NCBI RefSeq assembly: GCF_010731575.1
Contig: NZ_AP022617.1
Span: 5,518,001 to 5,582,000, forward strand
DNA: 64,000 nt
DNA from: Mycolicibacterium monacense
GTDB taxonomy: Bacteria; Actinomycetota; Actinomycetes; Mycobacteriales; Mycobacteriaceae
Direction: 5' to 3'
Part shown: in pieces, positions 54,299-64,000 of the stretch
Numbering within the stretch: position 1 is the first letter of the stretch
How the letters are laid out: every line of letters begins with the position of its first letter
The notes under the pieces: model-generated
Databases searched by the model: none
What the model saw: only the letters and a program-made list of their open reading frames with translations
What the model was told of the DNA's origin: nothing
Translations under genes and position numbers: made by a program

Positions 54299-55687
54299 AT
54301 GCGGCCCACCCGGTGGCGGCGATCGACCCACGTGCTGGTCGGGCTGGCCGTGCTGGTGCTGGTCGCGGTCCTCGTCGCGGTCGCCGCGGTGTTCACCACC
54401 GGCCGCAATTCCGATGCCCAGGCCGCCAAACCCCTGCCCGCCCCCGCGACCGCGAACCCGGCCGTCGTGCCGGTCACCGAATCCGCGCCGATGCCGACCG
54501 ACGCCGGTCTGGCCGCCGCGCTCGCCCCCGCGCTGGCGGATCCGAACCTCGGCGAGCTGGCCGGGCGGGTCACCGACGCGATGACCGGCGACCCGCTGTG
54601 GGACCGGCACGCCGACGTGCCGATGCAGCCCGCCTCGACCAACAAGGTGCTCACCGCCGCCGCGGCGCTGCTGACGCTGGATCGCGAGGCCCGGCTGACC
54701 ACCACGGTGGTGGCCGGGGACCAGAAGCGGGATCCAGGGTTGGTGGTGCTCAAGGGCGGTGGCGATCCGACCCTGTCCGCGGCGCCCCGCGGCACCGACA
54801 GCTGGTACCGGGACGCCGCCCGCATCGGCGAACTCGCCGATCAGGTGCGGCGCAGCGGGATCGAACCGACCGCGGTGGCCGTGGACACCAGCGCCTACAC
54901 CGGTCCGGAGATGGCGTTCGGCTGGGACCCGCTGGACATCCCCGGCGGTGACATCGCGCCGATGGTGCCGGTCATGCTCGACGGCGGCCGCACCCAACCG
55001 GTCAGCGAGGAGTCGCGGCGCTCACCCACCCCGGCCGCCGACGCCGGGCGCGCGCTGGCCACCGCGCTGCGCATCGACCCCGCCGCGGTCACGGTGCTAC
55101 GCGGCCCGTACCGGGGCGGCAGGCAGATCGCGGCCGTGCAGTCACCGCCGCTGATGGAACGGCTGCGGGTGATGATGAACCTCTCCGACAACGTGATGGC
55201 CGAGGCCATCGGTCGGGAAGTGGCCGCCCAGCTCGGCCGCCCGCAGAGCTTCGACGACGCCGCCAAGGCGGTGCTCGCGCAGTTGCGCAAGGCCGGCATC
55301 GACACCACGGGCGCCCGGTTGTTCGACTCCAGCGGCCTGTCGGTCGACGACCGGCTGACCGCGCGCACCCTCGATGACGTGATCACCGCCGCCGCCGGCG
55401 ACGACCATCCCGAACTGCGCCCGCTGGTGGACCTGCTGCCGATCGCCGGGGGCAGCGGCACGCTGTCCAACCGCTACCTCGACACCGCCGCGGGGCGCGA
55501 GGCCGCCGGATGGCTGCGCGCCAAGACCGGATCGCTGACCGGAACCAACTCGCTGGCCGGCATCGTCACCGACGCCCGCGGCCGCGTGCTGACGTTCGCG
55601 CTGATGTCGAACAACGCCGGCCCGACCGGCCGCACGGCCCTCGACGCCCTGGCCGCCACGCTGCGCGCCTGCGGGTGCGGCTCATGA
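54299..55687 (+). CDS. dacB: D-alanyl-D-alanine carboxypeptidase/endopeptidase (S13, PBP4 type)
   Basis: A 462-aa periplasmic PBP4-family enzyme. An uncleaved signal anchor covers residues 9-33. Active-site motifs are STNK (Ser113-Lys116), SDN in MNLSDNVMAE, and KTG in AKTGSLTG. It trims or cleaves peptidoglycan cross-links. The ATG at 54299 has CAGGAG 5 nt upstream, and the length equals Rv3627c. Its stop overlaps the next gene's ATG (ATGA). Confidence 0.93.
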   Translation: MRPTRWRRSTHVLVGLAVLVLVAVLVAVAAVFTTGRNSDAQAAKPLPAPATANPAVVPVTESAPMPTDAGLAAALAPALADPNLGELAGRVTDAMTGDPLWDRHADVPMQPASTNKVLTAAAALLTLDREARLTTTVVAGDQKRDPGLVVLKGGGDPTLSAAPRGTDSWYRDAARIGELADQVRRSGIEPTAVAVDTSAYTGPEMAFGWDPLDIPGGDIAPMVPVMLDGGRTQPVSEESRRSPTPAADAGRALATALRIDPAAVTVLRGPYRGGRQIAAVQSPPLMERLRVMMNLSDNVMAEAIGREVAAQLGRPQSFDDAAKAVLAQLRKAGIDTTGARLFDSSGLSVDDRLTARTLDDVITAAAGDDHPELRPLVDLLPIAGGSGTLSNRYLDTAAGREAAGWLRAKTGSLTGTNSLAGIVTDARGRVLTFALMSNNAGPTGRTALDALAATLRACGCGS

Positions 55688-56763
55688 GCGCGTCGTCGGC
55701 CGACCTCACGGTCGGACGCACCGTGGACTGGCGCTTCGCGGCCACCGTCGGCGCCAAGCTCGTCCGGCCCGGTCCGCCCGCCACCGACTACACCCGCCGC
55801 CAGGCCGTCGAACAGCTCGCCACCGCGTCGCGGGAGGCCGAGCTGCCCGTACGCGAGGTCACGGGGCTCAACGAGGGCAACGCCGTCACCGAGGCGCGCA
55901 TCATCGACCGCCCCGGGTGGATCCAGGCCGCGGCACAGTCGATGCGGACGATGACCGGTGGCACCGACCGGCCGAGCAATTTCCTGACCGGCCGCGTCAC
56001 CGGCGCGCAAACCGGAGCGGTGCTGGCATTCGTGTCGTCGGGCATCCTCGGCCAGTACGACCCGTTCGCGACCGCCGGAGGGCAGGAGCGAAGCGACCCG
56101 GGAAATGGTCCGAGCGGTGAACTGCTGCTGGTGTGGCCGAACGTGATCGCGGTCGAACGCCAGCTGCGGGTGTCGCCCACCGACTTCCGGCTGTGGGTGT
56201 GCCTGCACGAGGTCACCCACCGCGTCCAGTTCCGCGCCAACCCGTGGCTGGCCGACCACATGTCGTCGGCGCTGGCGATGCTGACCAAGGACGCCGGCGA
56301 AGACGTCACCGAGGTGGCCGCGCGGCTGGCCGACTATGTGCGCAACCGGCGCGCGCACACCGACGCGCACTCGACCGGGGTGCTGGGGCTGATGCGCGCG
56401 ATGCAGGCCGAACCGCAGCGGCGCGCACTCGACCAGCTGCTGGTGCTGGGCACCCTGCTCGAGGGGCACGCCGACCACGTGATGGACGCGGTGGGCCCCG
56501 CCGTGGTGCCGTCGGTGGCCACCATCCGCGCCCGCTTCAACCAGCGGCGCGAGCGCAAACAGCCGCCCGTGCAGCGCATCCTGCGCGCACTGCTCGGCGT
56601 CGACGCCAAGATCAGCCAGTACACCCGCGGTAAGGCGTTCGTCGACCACGTCGTGGCCAAGGTCGGGATGGAGCGGTTCAACACCGTCTGGTCCGGACCC
56701 GAAACCCTGCCGCTGCCAACAGAAGTCGACGAGCCGCAGCGATGGATCGACCGCGTGCTGTAG
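55684..56763 (+). CDS. zinc-dependent metalloprotease-like protein, DUF2342 (Rv3626c-like)
   Basis: A 359-aa protein of the actinobacterial DUF2342 family (often labelled coenzyme F420 biosynthesis-associated). It has a minimal zincin motif HEVTH (175-179) within [13 protein letters not shown] and a distal GHADH that may supply the third ligand. Residues about 134-146 ([13 protein letters not shown]) are encoded by an interspersed repeat (56086-56116) and look like an in-frame insertion. It is coupled to dacB and overlaps tilS by 22 bp. Substrate unknown. Confidence 0.86.
   Translation: MSASSADLTVGRTVDWRFAATVGAKLVRPGPPATDYTRRQAVEQLATASREAELPVREVTGLNEGNAVTEARIIDRPGWIQAAAQSMRTMTGGTDRPSNFLTGRVTGAQTGAVLAFVSSGILGQYDPFATAGGQERSDPGNGPSGELLLVWPNVIAVERQLRVSPTDFRLWVCLHEVTHRVQFRANPWLADHMSSALAMLTKDAGEDVTEVAARLADYVRNRRAHTDAHSTGVLGLMRAMQAEPQRRALDQLLVLGTLLEGHADHVMDAVGPAVVPSVATIRARFNQRRERKQPPVQRILRALLGVDAKISQYTRGKAFVDHVVAKVGMERFNTVWSGPETLPLPTEVDEPQRWIDRVL
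56086..56116. repeat. short interspersed repeat, family A copy 2
   Basis: A 31-nt element inside the DUF2342 gene. It begins GAGCGAAGCGAC and ends ATGGTCCGAGCG. It is 28/31 identical to 6531-6565, from which it differs by a GATC deletion. It stays in frame in the host gene. Confidence 0.6.
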
Positions 56764-57704
56764 CCGCGCTGCGCACCGAGGTGGCCCGGTTCGCACGCCG
56801 CCACCTGGCCGGCACGCAACGCTGGTGTGTGGCGCTGTCCGGCGGAGCCGATTCGCTGGCGCTGACCGCGGTGGCCGCCGACATCCTGCCCACCACCGCC
56901 CTGATCGTCGACCATGGGCTGCAACCGGATTCGGCTGCCGTCGCCGAGACCGCCCGTGCCGAAGCGCTGCGTCTCGGCTGCCCCGACGCGCACGTGCTGC
57001 GGGTCGACGTCGGCACCTCGGGCGGACCCGAGGCCGCCGCCCGCACGGCCCGCTACGGCGCGTTGCGCGCGGCCCACGGAGGCGCTCCGGTGCTGCTCGG
57101 CCACACCCTCGACGACCAGGCGGAGACGGTGCTGCTCGGGCTGGGGCGCGGCTCGGGTCCGCGGTCGATCGCCGGGATGCGGGTGTGCGATCCGCCCTGG
57201 TACCGCCCCCTGCTGGGGGTGCGCCGCGCGGCGACCGCCGCCGCATGCACCGAACTCGGGCTACATCCGTGGGTGGATCCGCACAACAGCGATCCGCGCT
57301 ACACCCGCAGCCGGCTGCGCACCGAGGTGCTGCCGCTGCTCGAAGACGTCCTCGCCGGGGGAGTGGCCGCAGCGCTGGCGCGCACCGCCGCCGCGCTGCA
57401 GGACGACAACGACACCCTCGACGCGCAGGCCGGTGCGGCGTTGGCCGAGGTCACCACCGGAGCGGGACTCGACACCGCACGGCTGGCGGAGCTGCCCGCC
57501 GCCATCCGGCGGCGGGTGATCCGCAGCTGGCTGCTCGCCGGTGGCGCCCGCGGGCTGACCGACACCCAGATCCAGCGGGTCGACGCCCTGGTGAGCGCCT
57601 GGCACGGGCAGGGCGGCGTGGCGGTCCCGTCCGCGTCGGTGCGTCAGCGGCTGATCGCGGGACGCCGCGACGGGCTGCTGACCCTGCATCACGAGCCGGT
57701 GTGA
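56742..57704 (+). CDS. tilS: tRNA(Ile)-lysidine synthase
   Basis: A 320-aa N-type ATP pyrophosphatase that modifies C34 of tRNA-Ile(CAU) to lysidine. The PP-loop is SGGADS (about residues 34-39), with DHGLQ and [19 protein letters not shown] motifs. A shortened C-terminal substrate-binding region follows, as in actinobacteria. The ATG overlaps the DUF2342 gene by 22 bp. It corresponds to Rv3625c (mesJ) and precedes hpt, an old conserved pairing. Confidence 0.94.
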   Translation: MDRPRAVAALRTEVARFARRHLAGTQRWCVALSGGADSLALTAVAADILPTTALIVDHGLQPDSAAVAETARAEALRLGCPDAHVLRVDVGTSGGPEAAARTARYGALRAAHGGAPVLLGHTLDDQAETVLLGLGRGSGPRSIAGMRVCDPPWYRPLLGVRRAATAAACTELGLHPWVDPHNSDPRYTRSRLRTEVLPLLEDVLAGGVAAALARTAAALQDDNDTLDAQAGAALAEVTTGAGLDTARLAELPAAIRRRVIRSWLLAGGARGLTDTQIQRVDALVSAWHGQGGVAVPSASVRQRLIAGRRDGLLTLHHEPV

Positions 57705-57745
57705 GAGCGGCCGCGTTGGTTCCGGTCCCGACGGCATGGCACGCT

Positions 57746-58336
57746 GTGGGCGTGCCTGCGCATACACCCGACCTGTACGAGGGCGACATCAAGTCGGTGC
57801 TGCTGTCGGAGGAACAGATCCAATCCCGGACGGCCGAATTGGCCGCCCAGATCGCGGACACCTACCGCGCGGCGATCGGGGATAGCGGGCAGGACCTGCT
57901 GCTGGTCACGGTGCTCAAGGGCGCCGTCATGTTCGTCACCGACCTGGCCCGTTCGATCCCGCTGCCCACCCAGCTCGAGTTCATGGCCGTCAGCTCCTAC
58001 GGCTCGTCCACGTCGTCGTCGGGGGTGGTGCGCATCCTCAAAGACCTCGACCGCGACATCAACGACCGCGACGTGCTGATCGTCGAGGACATCGTCGACT
58101 CGGGTCTGACGCTGTCGTGGCTGCTGCGCAACCTGGCCACCCGGCAGCCGCGGTCGCTGCGGGTGTGCACGCTGCTGCGCAAACCCGACGCCGTGCGCGC
58201 CGACGTCGACATCGAGTACGTCGGTTTCGACATCCCCAACGAGTTCGTCGTCGGCTACGGGCTGGACTACGCCGAGCGCTACCGCGACCTGCCCTACATC
58301 GGCACGCTGGAACCGAAGGTCTACACGCACGACTGA
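57746..58336 (+). CDS. hpt: hypoxanthine-guanine phosphoribosyltransferase
   Basis: A 196-aa purine salvage enzyme. The PRPP-binding loop is [14 protein letters not shown], the flexible loop is [14 protein letters not shown], and the purine-contact segment is [23 protein letters not shown] 57746 ([13 protein letters not shown]) resembles the M. tuberculosis Hpt start; another GTG lies two codons later. The tilS-hpt-ftsH order is ancestral, but here ftsH is about 4 kb away with an inserted minus-strand block. Confidence 0.94.
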   Translation: MGVPAHTPDLYEGDIKSVLLSEEQIQSRTAELAAQIADTYRAAIGDSGQDLLLVTVLKGAVMFVTDLARSIPLPTQLEFMAVSSYGSSTSSSGVVRILKDLDRDINDRDVLIVEDIVDSGLTLSWLLRNLATRQPRSLRVCTLLRKPDAVRADVDIEYVGFDIPNEFVVGYGLDYAERYRDLPYIGTLEPKVYTHD

Positions 58337-58351
58337 TCGGCGATCAGCCGC

Positions 58352-59077
58352 TCACGCGAGCTCCCAGATCACGGTCACGCTGAACCCGACGGTCTGCCGG
58401 CCCGGCTCCAGCGGCACCGCCATGGCGGCCTCCCCACGGGGCATCGGGGTGGGGGGCGTGGAACCGGGTGACTCGGAGATGGACACCACGTCGCCGAGGT
58501 CGAGACCGGACAGCTGGGCGTACTGCTCGGCGCGGTTCTTGGCGTCCTCGAAGGCGCGGGCCCGCGCGTCGCGGATCAGCTGCGAATCGTCTTCGATCGA
58601 ATAGTTGACCGAGTTGATCCGGGTGGCGTCGCCGCCGGTGCTGACGATCAGCGCCAGCGCCTGCGACGCCGCGCTCAGGTCGCGGATCTTGACGTCGATC
58701 GAGTTGCTGGCGCGGTAACCGATGATGTCGGTCCCGTCGGCGCCGAACTGCGGTTGCAGGCTGACCTGGGTGGTGCTGATGTCCTCGCGGGCGATGCCGG
58801 CGTCGACGAGTGCGTTGATCACGGCCTGCTGGCGTTCGCCGGACTGGTTCATCGCCCCCGTCACGTCCGCGGCGATCGCCTCCATCGCGACGCCCGCGGT
58901 CAGCGTGTCCGGGGCGCCCTGCACCTCACCGGATCCCACGACGGTGACCTGCCGGGTCTCGGCGGACCCGCTCGCGGCCGGGCCGGACGTGGCGTCACAC
59001 CCGGCCACCCCGGCCACCGTCACACCCGCCGCGACGAAGGTGAGCAACCGGGTCTTCGCGCGCGCAGAGATCGGCAT
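58352..59077 (-). CDS. lpqG: SIMPL-domain lipoprotein LpqG
   Basis: A 241-aa lipoprotein with lipobox VAGC (Cys27). The mature part is a SIMPL (DUF541) domain: TRQVTVVGSGEVQGAPDTL at the start, ARARAFEDAKNRAEQYAQLSGLDLGDVVSISE in the middle. It lies at the place of Rv3623 (lpqG) next to hpt. The ATG at 59077 is preferred to a GTG three codons upstream because of ribosome-binding-site spacing. It is convergent with hpt across a small CTGATC/GATCAG hairpin (58333-58347). Function is unknown. Confidence 0.87.
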   Translation of the reverse strand: MPISARAKTRLLTFVAAGVTVAGVAGCDATSGPAASGSAETRQVTVVGSGEVQGAPDTLTAGVAMEAIAADVTGAMNQSGERQQAVINALVDAGIAREDISTTQVSLQPQFGADGTDIIGYRASNSIDVKIRDLSAASQALALIVSTGGDATRINSVNYSIEDDSQLIRDARARAFEDAKNRAEQYAQLSGLDLGDVVSISESPGSTPPTPMPRGEAAMAVPLEPGRQTVGFSVTVIWELA

Positions 59078-59093
59078 GCCAGGCACCCTACCG

Positions 59094-60110
59094 TCAGGGC
59101 GTGACCAAGATCTTGCATTGCTCGTCGGGGCGCGACAGCGTGGCGAAGGCGTCGCCCACCCCGTCGAGACCGACCTCCCCGGTGATCAGCGGTGCGACGT
59201 CGATCGCGCCTTCGGCGATGGCCCGCAACGTCTCCGCGAACTCGCCCCCGTCATAGGCGAACACGAACTGGATGCTGAGTTCCTTCGGGGCGCCGTAGAA
59301 CGGCATCACGGTGTCGGGTTCCATGCACACCCCGGCCACCACCACGCGGGTGTGGGCCGGTGCGCGGCGCATGACGTCGTTGAGGATGCCCGGGGCGCCG
59401 ACGGCCTCGAACACCACCGCGGGCGCGGCGACCTCGAACGGGGACCGCTGCGCCGGGTCGACGGTCTCGTGCGCGCCCATGGTCTGCGCAAGCCGGCGTC
59501 GGGTCTGCGAGAAGTCCGCTGCGACAACATGTTCGACGCCGCGCAACCGCAGCGCGGCGATGATCGCCATGCCGATCGGCCCGCATCCGATCACGAGCGC
59601 GGATTCGGCAGGGGTGATCGCGGACCTGTTCACCGCGTGCAGGCCCACCGCCATCGGTTCGGTCAGCGCGGCGTGCCGGGGATCGAGCCCGTTCGGCACG
59701 GGCAGCAGCAGCGGCGCCGACAGCAGCATGCGTTCGGCGTATCCGCCGATGACGCTGTTGGAGTACACGATCGGAACGACACCGGTCTGCGAGATCAGCG
59801 CCGGGATCGACGTCACGACGGTACCCGGTGGCGGAGCGTCGGTCTCCGGACCGGCTTCGAGCACCTCCGCGGCGATCTCGTGGCCCATGAACACGTCGGC
59901 GGACAGGTCGACGGTATCGCCCAGCTGGGGCATGCCCTCCATCTGCGCACCCGCGGCCAGCGCGTCGTCGCCGTGGGCGGCGAAGTGCAGATCGGATCCG
60001 CAGATGCCGCACGCCTTCACCGCGACCAGCACCTGCCCCGGCCCGGGTACCGGTTCGGGCACATCGTCACGCAACACCATCCGGCCGCCGCGCAGCACCG
60101 ACGCGCGCAC
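59094..60110 (-). CDS. zinc-dependent medium-chain alcohol dehydrogenase
   Basis: MDR-family dehydrogenase of 338 aa. Catalytic zinc ligands are in GICGSDLH and FMGHE, and the nucleotide-binding motif is GCGPIGMA. The structural-zinc lobe with four cysteines is missing; that segment reads ALISQTGVVPIVYSN. A substrate alcohol or aldehyde cannot be named. The GTG start overlaps the upstream LLM oxidoreductase stop by one base (TAGTG). It is the last gene of a three-gene unit with ephA. Confidence 0.87.
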   Translation of the reverse strand: MRASVLRGGRMVLRDDVPEPVPGPGQVLVAVKACGICGSDLHFAAHGDDALAAGAQMEGMPQLGDTVDLSADVFMGHEIAAEVLEAGPETDAPPPGTVVTSIPALISQTGVVPIVYSNSVIGGYAERMLLSAPLLLPVPNGLDPRHAALTEPMAVGLHAVNRSAITPAESALVIGCGPIGMAIIAALRLRGVEHVVAADFSQTRRRLAQTMGAHETVDPAQRSPFEVAAPAVVFEAVGAPGILNDVMRRAPAHTRVVVAGVCMEPDTVMPFYGAPKELSIQFVFAYDGGEFAETLRAIAEGAIDVAPLITGEVGLDGVGDAFATLSRPDEQCKILVTP

Positions 60111-61300
60111 TACCGCGGGTCCGTCTTCAACTCGTCAGTGTGTTCGGTGATCGCCTTGACGATCGCGTCGCCGGCCCGGCCGAGCAACTGGTCGCGCATA
60201 CCCTTGGCCCAGTCGTGCGAGGCGCGAGGGGCGGTGAGCTGACCCTTGAAGTGCGGCATCACCTTTCGCGCGAACAGATCGTAGGAGTGGTAGGTGGCCT
60301 CCGGGGACGCCCAGTCGTGGCCGAGCAACAGCAGTGTCCCGAACCCGCCGGACTTCTCGAGCAGGTCGTCGATGTAGGCGATGGCGTCGTCGGGCGTGCC
60401 GATACAGCAGTTCCCCTGTGCGGCGTACTCGGCCACGAACTCCCGCGGCGAGCGGTCCCCCTCGACGCTGTTGGACAGTGGGACGAAGCCGGCCGCACCG
60501 AAGTAGTTGGCGAAATCGGCCAGTCCGTACGTGCAGTCGTCGATCGCCTGCTCTCGCGTGTCGGCCAGGTGCATGATCGACAGCACCCGCCAGTTGTCCC
60601 GTTCGGGTTCGGGGCGGCCCGATTTCGCCGCCTGGTCGACGACGATCTGCCACGTCGACTCCAGTGCCGCGAATCCACCCGGCACCGACATCGACAGTGA
60701 CAGCAGCGACGTGCCGAGTGCACCGGCCAGTCGTGGTCCGGACGGGGAGATCATCGCGGCGGTGGAGATCTCGGGGTACGGCCACGTGTAGGGCCGGATG
60801 TGAAGTTGGGCGTCGCGCAGGGTGAACCAGTCGGTCTCGCGGGTGATGCGTTCCTCGGGTTCCGCGCGGAACAGCGCGAGGATCGCCTCGAGCGACTCCT
60901 GCATCATGCGGCGCTGCTCGACCGGGTCGATGCCCATCATGTAGGCGTCCGACGGCAGCGCGCCCGGGCCGGTGCCGAACATGACGCGGCCACGGGTGAG
61001 GTGGTCGAGCAGCACCCACCGGTCGGCCACCATGAGCGGATGGTGGTAGGGCAGCGACACCACGCCGGTGCCGAGGCGGATGTGTCTGGTCCGTTCGGCG
61101 GCCGTGGCGATGAAGACCTCCGGGCAGGCGATGAGTTCGTAACCGCCCGAATGGTGTTCGCCGAACCACGCCTCGTCGAAGCCGAGCCGGTCCAGCCGCA
61201 CCACCCGCTCGAGGTCGTATTCCAATGCGACGGTGGGGGATTGGCCCACCGGGTGGAACGGTGTGATGAAGACGCCGAAGTTCAGCGGTGTGCGGCTCAT
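60110..61300 (-). CDS. luciferase-like (LLM class) flavin-dependent oxidoreductase (Rv3618-like)
   Basis: Bacterial-luciferase-fold monooxygenase of 396 aa. Typical blocks are FGVFITPFHP at the N-terminus, RLDRLGFDEAWFGEHHSGGYE, then IRLGTGVVSLPYHHPLMVADR and GRVMFGTGPGALPSDAYMMG. It uses FMN or F420, which is not decidable here. In M. tuberculosis the homologue Rv3618 also neighbours ephA. The ATG at 61300 overlaps the ephA stop (ATGA). The adjacent epoxide hydrolase and alcohol dehydrogenase suggest sequential oxidation of a lipid or terpene-like compound. Confidence 0.9.
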   Translation of the reverse strand: MSRTPLNFGVFITPFHPVGQSPTVALEYDLERVVRLDRLGFDEAWFGEHHSGGYELIACPEVFIATAAERTRHIRLGTGVVSLPYHHPLMVADRWVLLDHLTRGRVMFGTGPGALPSDAYMMGIDPVEQRRMMQESLEAILALFRAEPEERITRETDWFTLRDAQLHIRPYTWPYPEISTAAMISPSGPRLAGALGTSLLSLSMSVPGGFAALESTWQIVVDQAAKSGRPEPERDNWRVLSIMHLADTREQAIDDCTYGLADFANYFGAAGFVPLSNSVEGDRSPREFVAEYAAQGNCCIGTPDDAIAYIDDLLEKSGGFGTLLLLGHDWASPEATYHSYDLFARKVMPHFKGQLTAPRASHDWAKGMRDQLLGRAGDAIVKAITEHTDELKTDPR

Positions 61301-62226
61301 GTCAGCTCCAATCCGGCCAGATGCTCCAGCAACAACGCGTTGACCTCGTCGGGCCGCTCCTGCTGGAGCCAGTGGCCTGCACCGTCGAGCAGCACCTCGC
61401 GGTACTCGCCGGTGACGAGGTCGGTCACCCGGTGGCGTGGGGTGAAGCTCAGTACCGGGTCCGCGCTGCCGGCGATGAACAGCGTCGGAACCGTGATGGT
61501 GGCGGCGGGTGTGGTGGCGGTCAGCTCCCAGTTCCGGTCGAAGTTGCGGTACCAGTTCAGCCCGCCGGTGAAGCCGGTGCGGGTGAACACGTCGGCGTAC
61601 TGGTCGAACTCCTCCTGGCTCATCCACTCCGGCAGCGGCGGCAGCGGATTGTCGGCCAGGTCGGGCGCCGGGGCGCTGAAGCCCTCGAGCGCCAGCATGC
61701 GCTGCAGGGACTGCCGGGGGTCGCGGCCGAGGTCGGCGTCGGCCACCCCGGGCTCCTGGAAGTAGAGGATGTAGAAGAAGTGGTCGCCGAAGGTCTTGCG
61801 CCAGATCTGCGTCGGCGGGTCCGAGGCACGAGGAACCGGCGGCACGCTCAGGTTGACCATCCCCGCCACCCGGTCGGGGTACAGCAGCGCGAAGTTGGTG
61901 ACGACCGGGGAGCCCCAGTCGTGTCCGACCACCACCGCGCGCTGTGCGCCGACGTCGTCGAGCAGACCGGCGAGGTCCCCGGTCAGCGCGACGATGTCGT
62001 AGTCGGTGACGGCCTCGGGTCGGCTGGACTCGCCGTAACCGCGCTGATCCGGGGCGATGACGTGGTAACCGGCCTCGGCCAGCACCGGGATCTGATGCCG
62101 CCACGAGTAGGCCAGTTCCGGGAAGCCGTGGGCGAGCACGACGACGGGCGCTCCGCGCTCACCGGCCTCCACGACGCGCAGGCGTACACCGTTGGTGCCG
62201 ACTAACCGTTCGGTCGGGGTGATCAC
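61297..62226 (-). CDS. ephA: epoxide hydrolase EphA
   Basis: Alpha/beta-hydrolase of 309 aa. The oxyanion motif is HGFP (33-36), the nucleophile Asp103 lies in GHDWG, and the catalytic His lies in DGAGHWLQQERP. The sequence strongly resembles M. tuberculosis EphA (Rv3617), including TRTGFTGGLNWYRNFDRNWE. GTG 62226 (VITPTERLVGTNGVRLRVVEAG) is chosen because homology begins there; a frame open to 62322 adds 32 low-complexity residues. It is the first gene of the ephA-LLM-ADH operon and divergent from ftsH. Confidence 0.9.
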   Translation of the reverse strand: MITPTERLVGTNGVRLRVVEAGERGAPVVVLAHGFPELAYSWRHQIPVLAEAGYHVIAPDQRGYGESSRPEAVTDYDIVALTGDLAGLLDDVGAQRAVVVGHDWGSPVVTNFALLYPDRVAGMVNLSVPPVPRASDPPTQIWRKTFGDHFFYILYFQEPGVADADLGRDPRQSLQRMLALEGFSAPAPDLADNPLPPLPEWMSQEEFDQYADVFTRTGFTGGLNWYRNFDRNWELTATTPAATITVPTLFIAGSADPVLSFTPRHRVTDLVTGEYREVLLDGAGHWLQQERPDEVNALLLEHLAGLELT

Positions 62227-62457
62227 GGTCTCACCCAAGCACACGGGTCCCCGCTGCGGAAGTCGTTTGGAGACGGCCGTGTCCAGTTTTGTGGCGGCCG
62301 GTTCGCCGGGCACGACGGCCACGCCGGTAGGCGGTACGGGAGGACGGCGCTCAACGTCGGGAACAACCGCACGTTGGTCTAGCGGTAGCCTGAACTAATC
62401 CCAGCTGCACGTATCGGAAGGACGTGGCCCGGCGCACCGTCGCGGGCCTAGGAGAAG

Positions 62458-64000
62458 ATGAACCGGAAAAATGTGATCCGCACGCTGATCGTGATCGCGG
62501 TCGTGTTGTTGCTGGGCTGGTCGTTCTTTTATTTCAGTGACGACACCCGTGGATTCAAGCCCGTCGACACCTCGGTGGCGATCTCGCAGATCAACAGCGA
62601 CAACGTCAAGAGCGCCCAGATCGACGATCGTGAACAGCAGCTGCGGCTCGAACTGAAGAGCGGCAACGGCGAGACCGAGGACAGCGACAAGATCCTCACG
62701 AAGTACCCGACCGGGTACGCGGTCACGCTGTTCGAATCGCTGCAGGACAAGAACGTCAAGATCAACACGGTCGTCAACCAGGGCAGCGTGCTGGGGTCAC
62801 TCCTCATCTACATGCTCCCGCTGCTGCTGCTGGTCGCGCTGTTCGTCTTCTTCTCCCGCATGCAGACCGGCGGCCGGATGGGCTTCGGCTTCGGCAAGTC
62901 CAAGGCCAAGCAACTCTCCAAGGACATGCCCAAGACCACCTTCGCCGACGTCGCGGGTGCGGACGAGGCGGTCGAAGAGCTCTACGAGATCAAGGACTTC
63001 CTGCAGAACCCGTCGCGCTACCAGGCGCTGGGCGCGAAGATCCCCAAGGGCGTGTTGCTCTACGGTCCGCCCGGAACCGGTAAGACGCTGCTCGCGCGTG
63101 CGGTCGCCGGTGAAGCGGGTGTCCCGTTCTTCACGATCTCCGGTTCGGACTTCGTCGAGATGTTCGTCGGCGTCGGGGCCTCTCGAGTGCGCGACATGTT
63201 CGAACAGGCCAAGCAGAACAGCCCCTCCATCATCTTCGTCGACGAGATCGACGCGGTCGGCCGCCAGCGCGGCGCCGGCATGGGCGGCGGCCACGACGAA
63301 CGCGAGCAGACGCTGAACCAGCTGCTCGTCGAGATGGACGGATTCGGCGACCGCCAGGGCGTCATCCTCATCGCGGCCACCAACCGGCCCGACATCCTCG
63401 ACCCGGCGCTGCTGCGCCCGGGCCGCTTCGACCGGCAGATCCCGGTCACCAGCCCCGACCTCGCCGGCCGCCGCGCCGTGCTCAAGGTGCACTCGCAGGG
63501 CAAGCCGATGGCCGGTGACGCCGACCTCGACGGGCTGGCCAAGCGCACCGTCGGCATGTCCGGCGCCGACCTGGCCAACGTCATCAACGAGGCCGCGCTG
63601 CTCACTGCCCGCGAGAACGGCACTGTCATCACGGGTCTCGCGCTCGAGGAGGCCGTCGACCGGGTGGTCGGCGGACCCCGCCGCAAGAGCCGCATCATCA
63701 GCGAGCACGAGAAGAAGATCACCGCCTACCACGAGGGTGGCCACACGCTGGCCGCCTGGGCGATGCCCGACATCGAGCCCATCTACAAGGTGACGATCCT
63801 GGCCCGCGGCCGCACCGGCGGCCACGCGGTCGCCGTCCCCGAGGACGACAAGGGTCTGATGACCCGCTCGGAGATGATCTCCCGGCTGGTGTTCGCCATG
63901 GGTGGCCGCGCCGCCGAGGAGCTCGTGTTCCGCGAACCGACCACCGGCGCGGTGTCCGACATCCAGCAGGCCACCAAGATCGCGCGGGCGATGGTCACCG
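62458..64000 (+). CDS. ftsH: ATP-dependent zinc metalloprotease FtsH, 3' end off window
   Basis: The N-terminal 514 residues of a membrane-bound AAA+ protease that degrades misfolded membrane proteins. Two transmembrane helices (8-26, 110-132) flank a periplasmic domain. The AAA module has Walker A GPPGTGKT (203-210), Walker [10 protein letters not shown] (258-266) and the second region of homology [20 protein letters not shown]. The zinc site is HEGGH (425-429), with Gly where HEAGH is usual. AGGAGA precedes the ATG. The gene continues beyond position 64000. Confidence 0.96.
   Translation, partial: MNRKNVIRTLIVIAVVLLLGWSFFYFSDDTRGFKPVDTSVAISQINSDNVKSAQIDDREQQLRLELKSGNGETEDSDKILTKYPTGYAVTLFESLQDKNVKINTVVNQGSVLGSLLIYMLPLLLLVALFVFFSRMQTGGRMGFGFGKSKAKQLSKDMPKTTFADVAGADEAVEELYEIKDFLQNPSRYQALGAKIPKGVLLYGPPGTGKTLLARAVAGEAGVPFFTISGSDFVEMFVGVGASRVRDMFEQAKQNSPSIIFVDEIDAVGRQRGAGMGGGHDEREQTLNQLLVEMDGFGDRQGVILIAATNRPDILDPALLRPGRFDRQIPVTSPDLAGRRAVLKVHSQGKPMAGDADLDGLAKRTVGMSGADLANVINEAALLTARENGTVITGLALEEAVDRVVGGPRRKSRIISEHEKKITAYHEGGHTLAAWAMPDIEPIYKVTILARGRTGGHAVAVPEDDKGLMTRSEMISRLVFAMGGRAAEELVFREPTTGAVSDIQQATKIARAMVT

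Overview
The window is high-GC chromosomal DNA from a mycobacterium. Gene content and order match the Mycobacterium tuberculosis segment Rv3683-Rv3610c in inverted orientation: ponA2, whiB4, the two ArsA/Get3-like ATPases, crp, nth, marP, ephE, acs, the Tad locus, cspA, topA, an adenylyl cyclase, holB, ppa, dacB, tilS, hpt, lpqG, ephA and ftsH. Several M. tuberculosis neighbours are absent (dpp transporter, esxV/W with PE/PPE, espACD). Genes are present that point to a fast-growing environmental Mycolicibacterium: a Pls-like NRPS operon, allantoicase/UraD, a ketoglutarate-semialdehyde dehydrogenase and a TerC protein. The species cannot be named from the sequence alone.

Layout. 0-13.9 kb: envelope and redox housekeeping (PBP2-class PonA2, WhiB4, paired ATPases, RidA, an MBL-fold hydrolase, CRP, endonuclease III, and the translationally coupled thioredoxin-like / NUDIX / MarP genes). 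14-18.8 kb: secreted S1 protease, acetyl-CoA synthetase with a CRP-like box at its start, a degenerate Fic-like protein and a HAD phosphatase. 18.9-24.8 kb: the 6C small RNA followed by a compact Tad/Flp-type pilus locus, then a PAS-like protein. 25-34.6 kb: MrfA-like helicase, cspA with a strong terminator, topA, class III cyclase, DNA polymerase III delta-prime and tRNA-Thr(CGU). 34.6-38.1 kb: a lower-GC accessory block with an EspA-like TPR-region protein and a lipoprotein.

38.1-47.4 kb: the most unusual part, a five-gene minus-strand operon in which each gene overlaps the next by 4 bp. It encodes a Pls/PosA-family NRPS with six-TM and beta-helix regions, an M1 zinc aminopeptidase, a flippase-like membrane protein, UDP-glucose 4-epimerase, and a GT-C-like membrane protein. 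Together they look like a pathway for making, exporting or decorating an envelope-associated peptide or glycopeptide. 47.5-48.7 kb: a TerC-family gene behind a yybP-ykoY-type manganese riboswitch whose P1 strand is an exact copy of the ribosome-binding-site region. 48.8-64 kb: aldehyde dehydrogenase, a second metallophosphoesterase, ureide catabolism, ppa, dacB, tilS, hpt, lpqG, an EphA/LLM oxidoreductase/alcohol dehydrogenase operon, and the start of ftsH.

Two short interspersed repeat families (two copies each) are visible. Two genes have no ATG/GTG/TTG at the expected start but do have a CTGA overlap with the previous stop codon.
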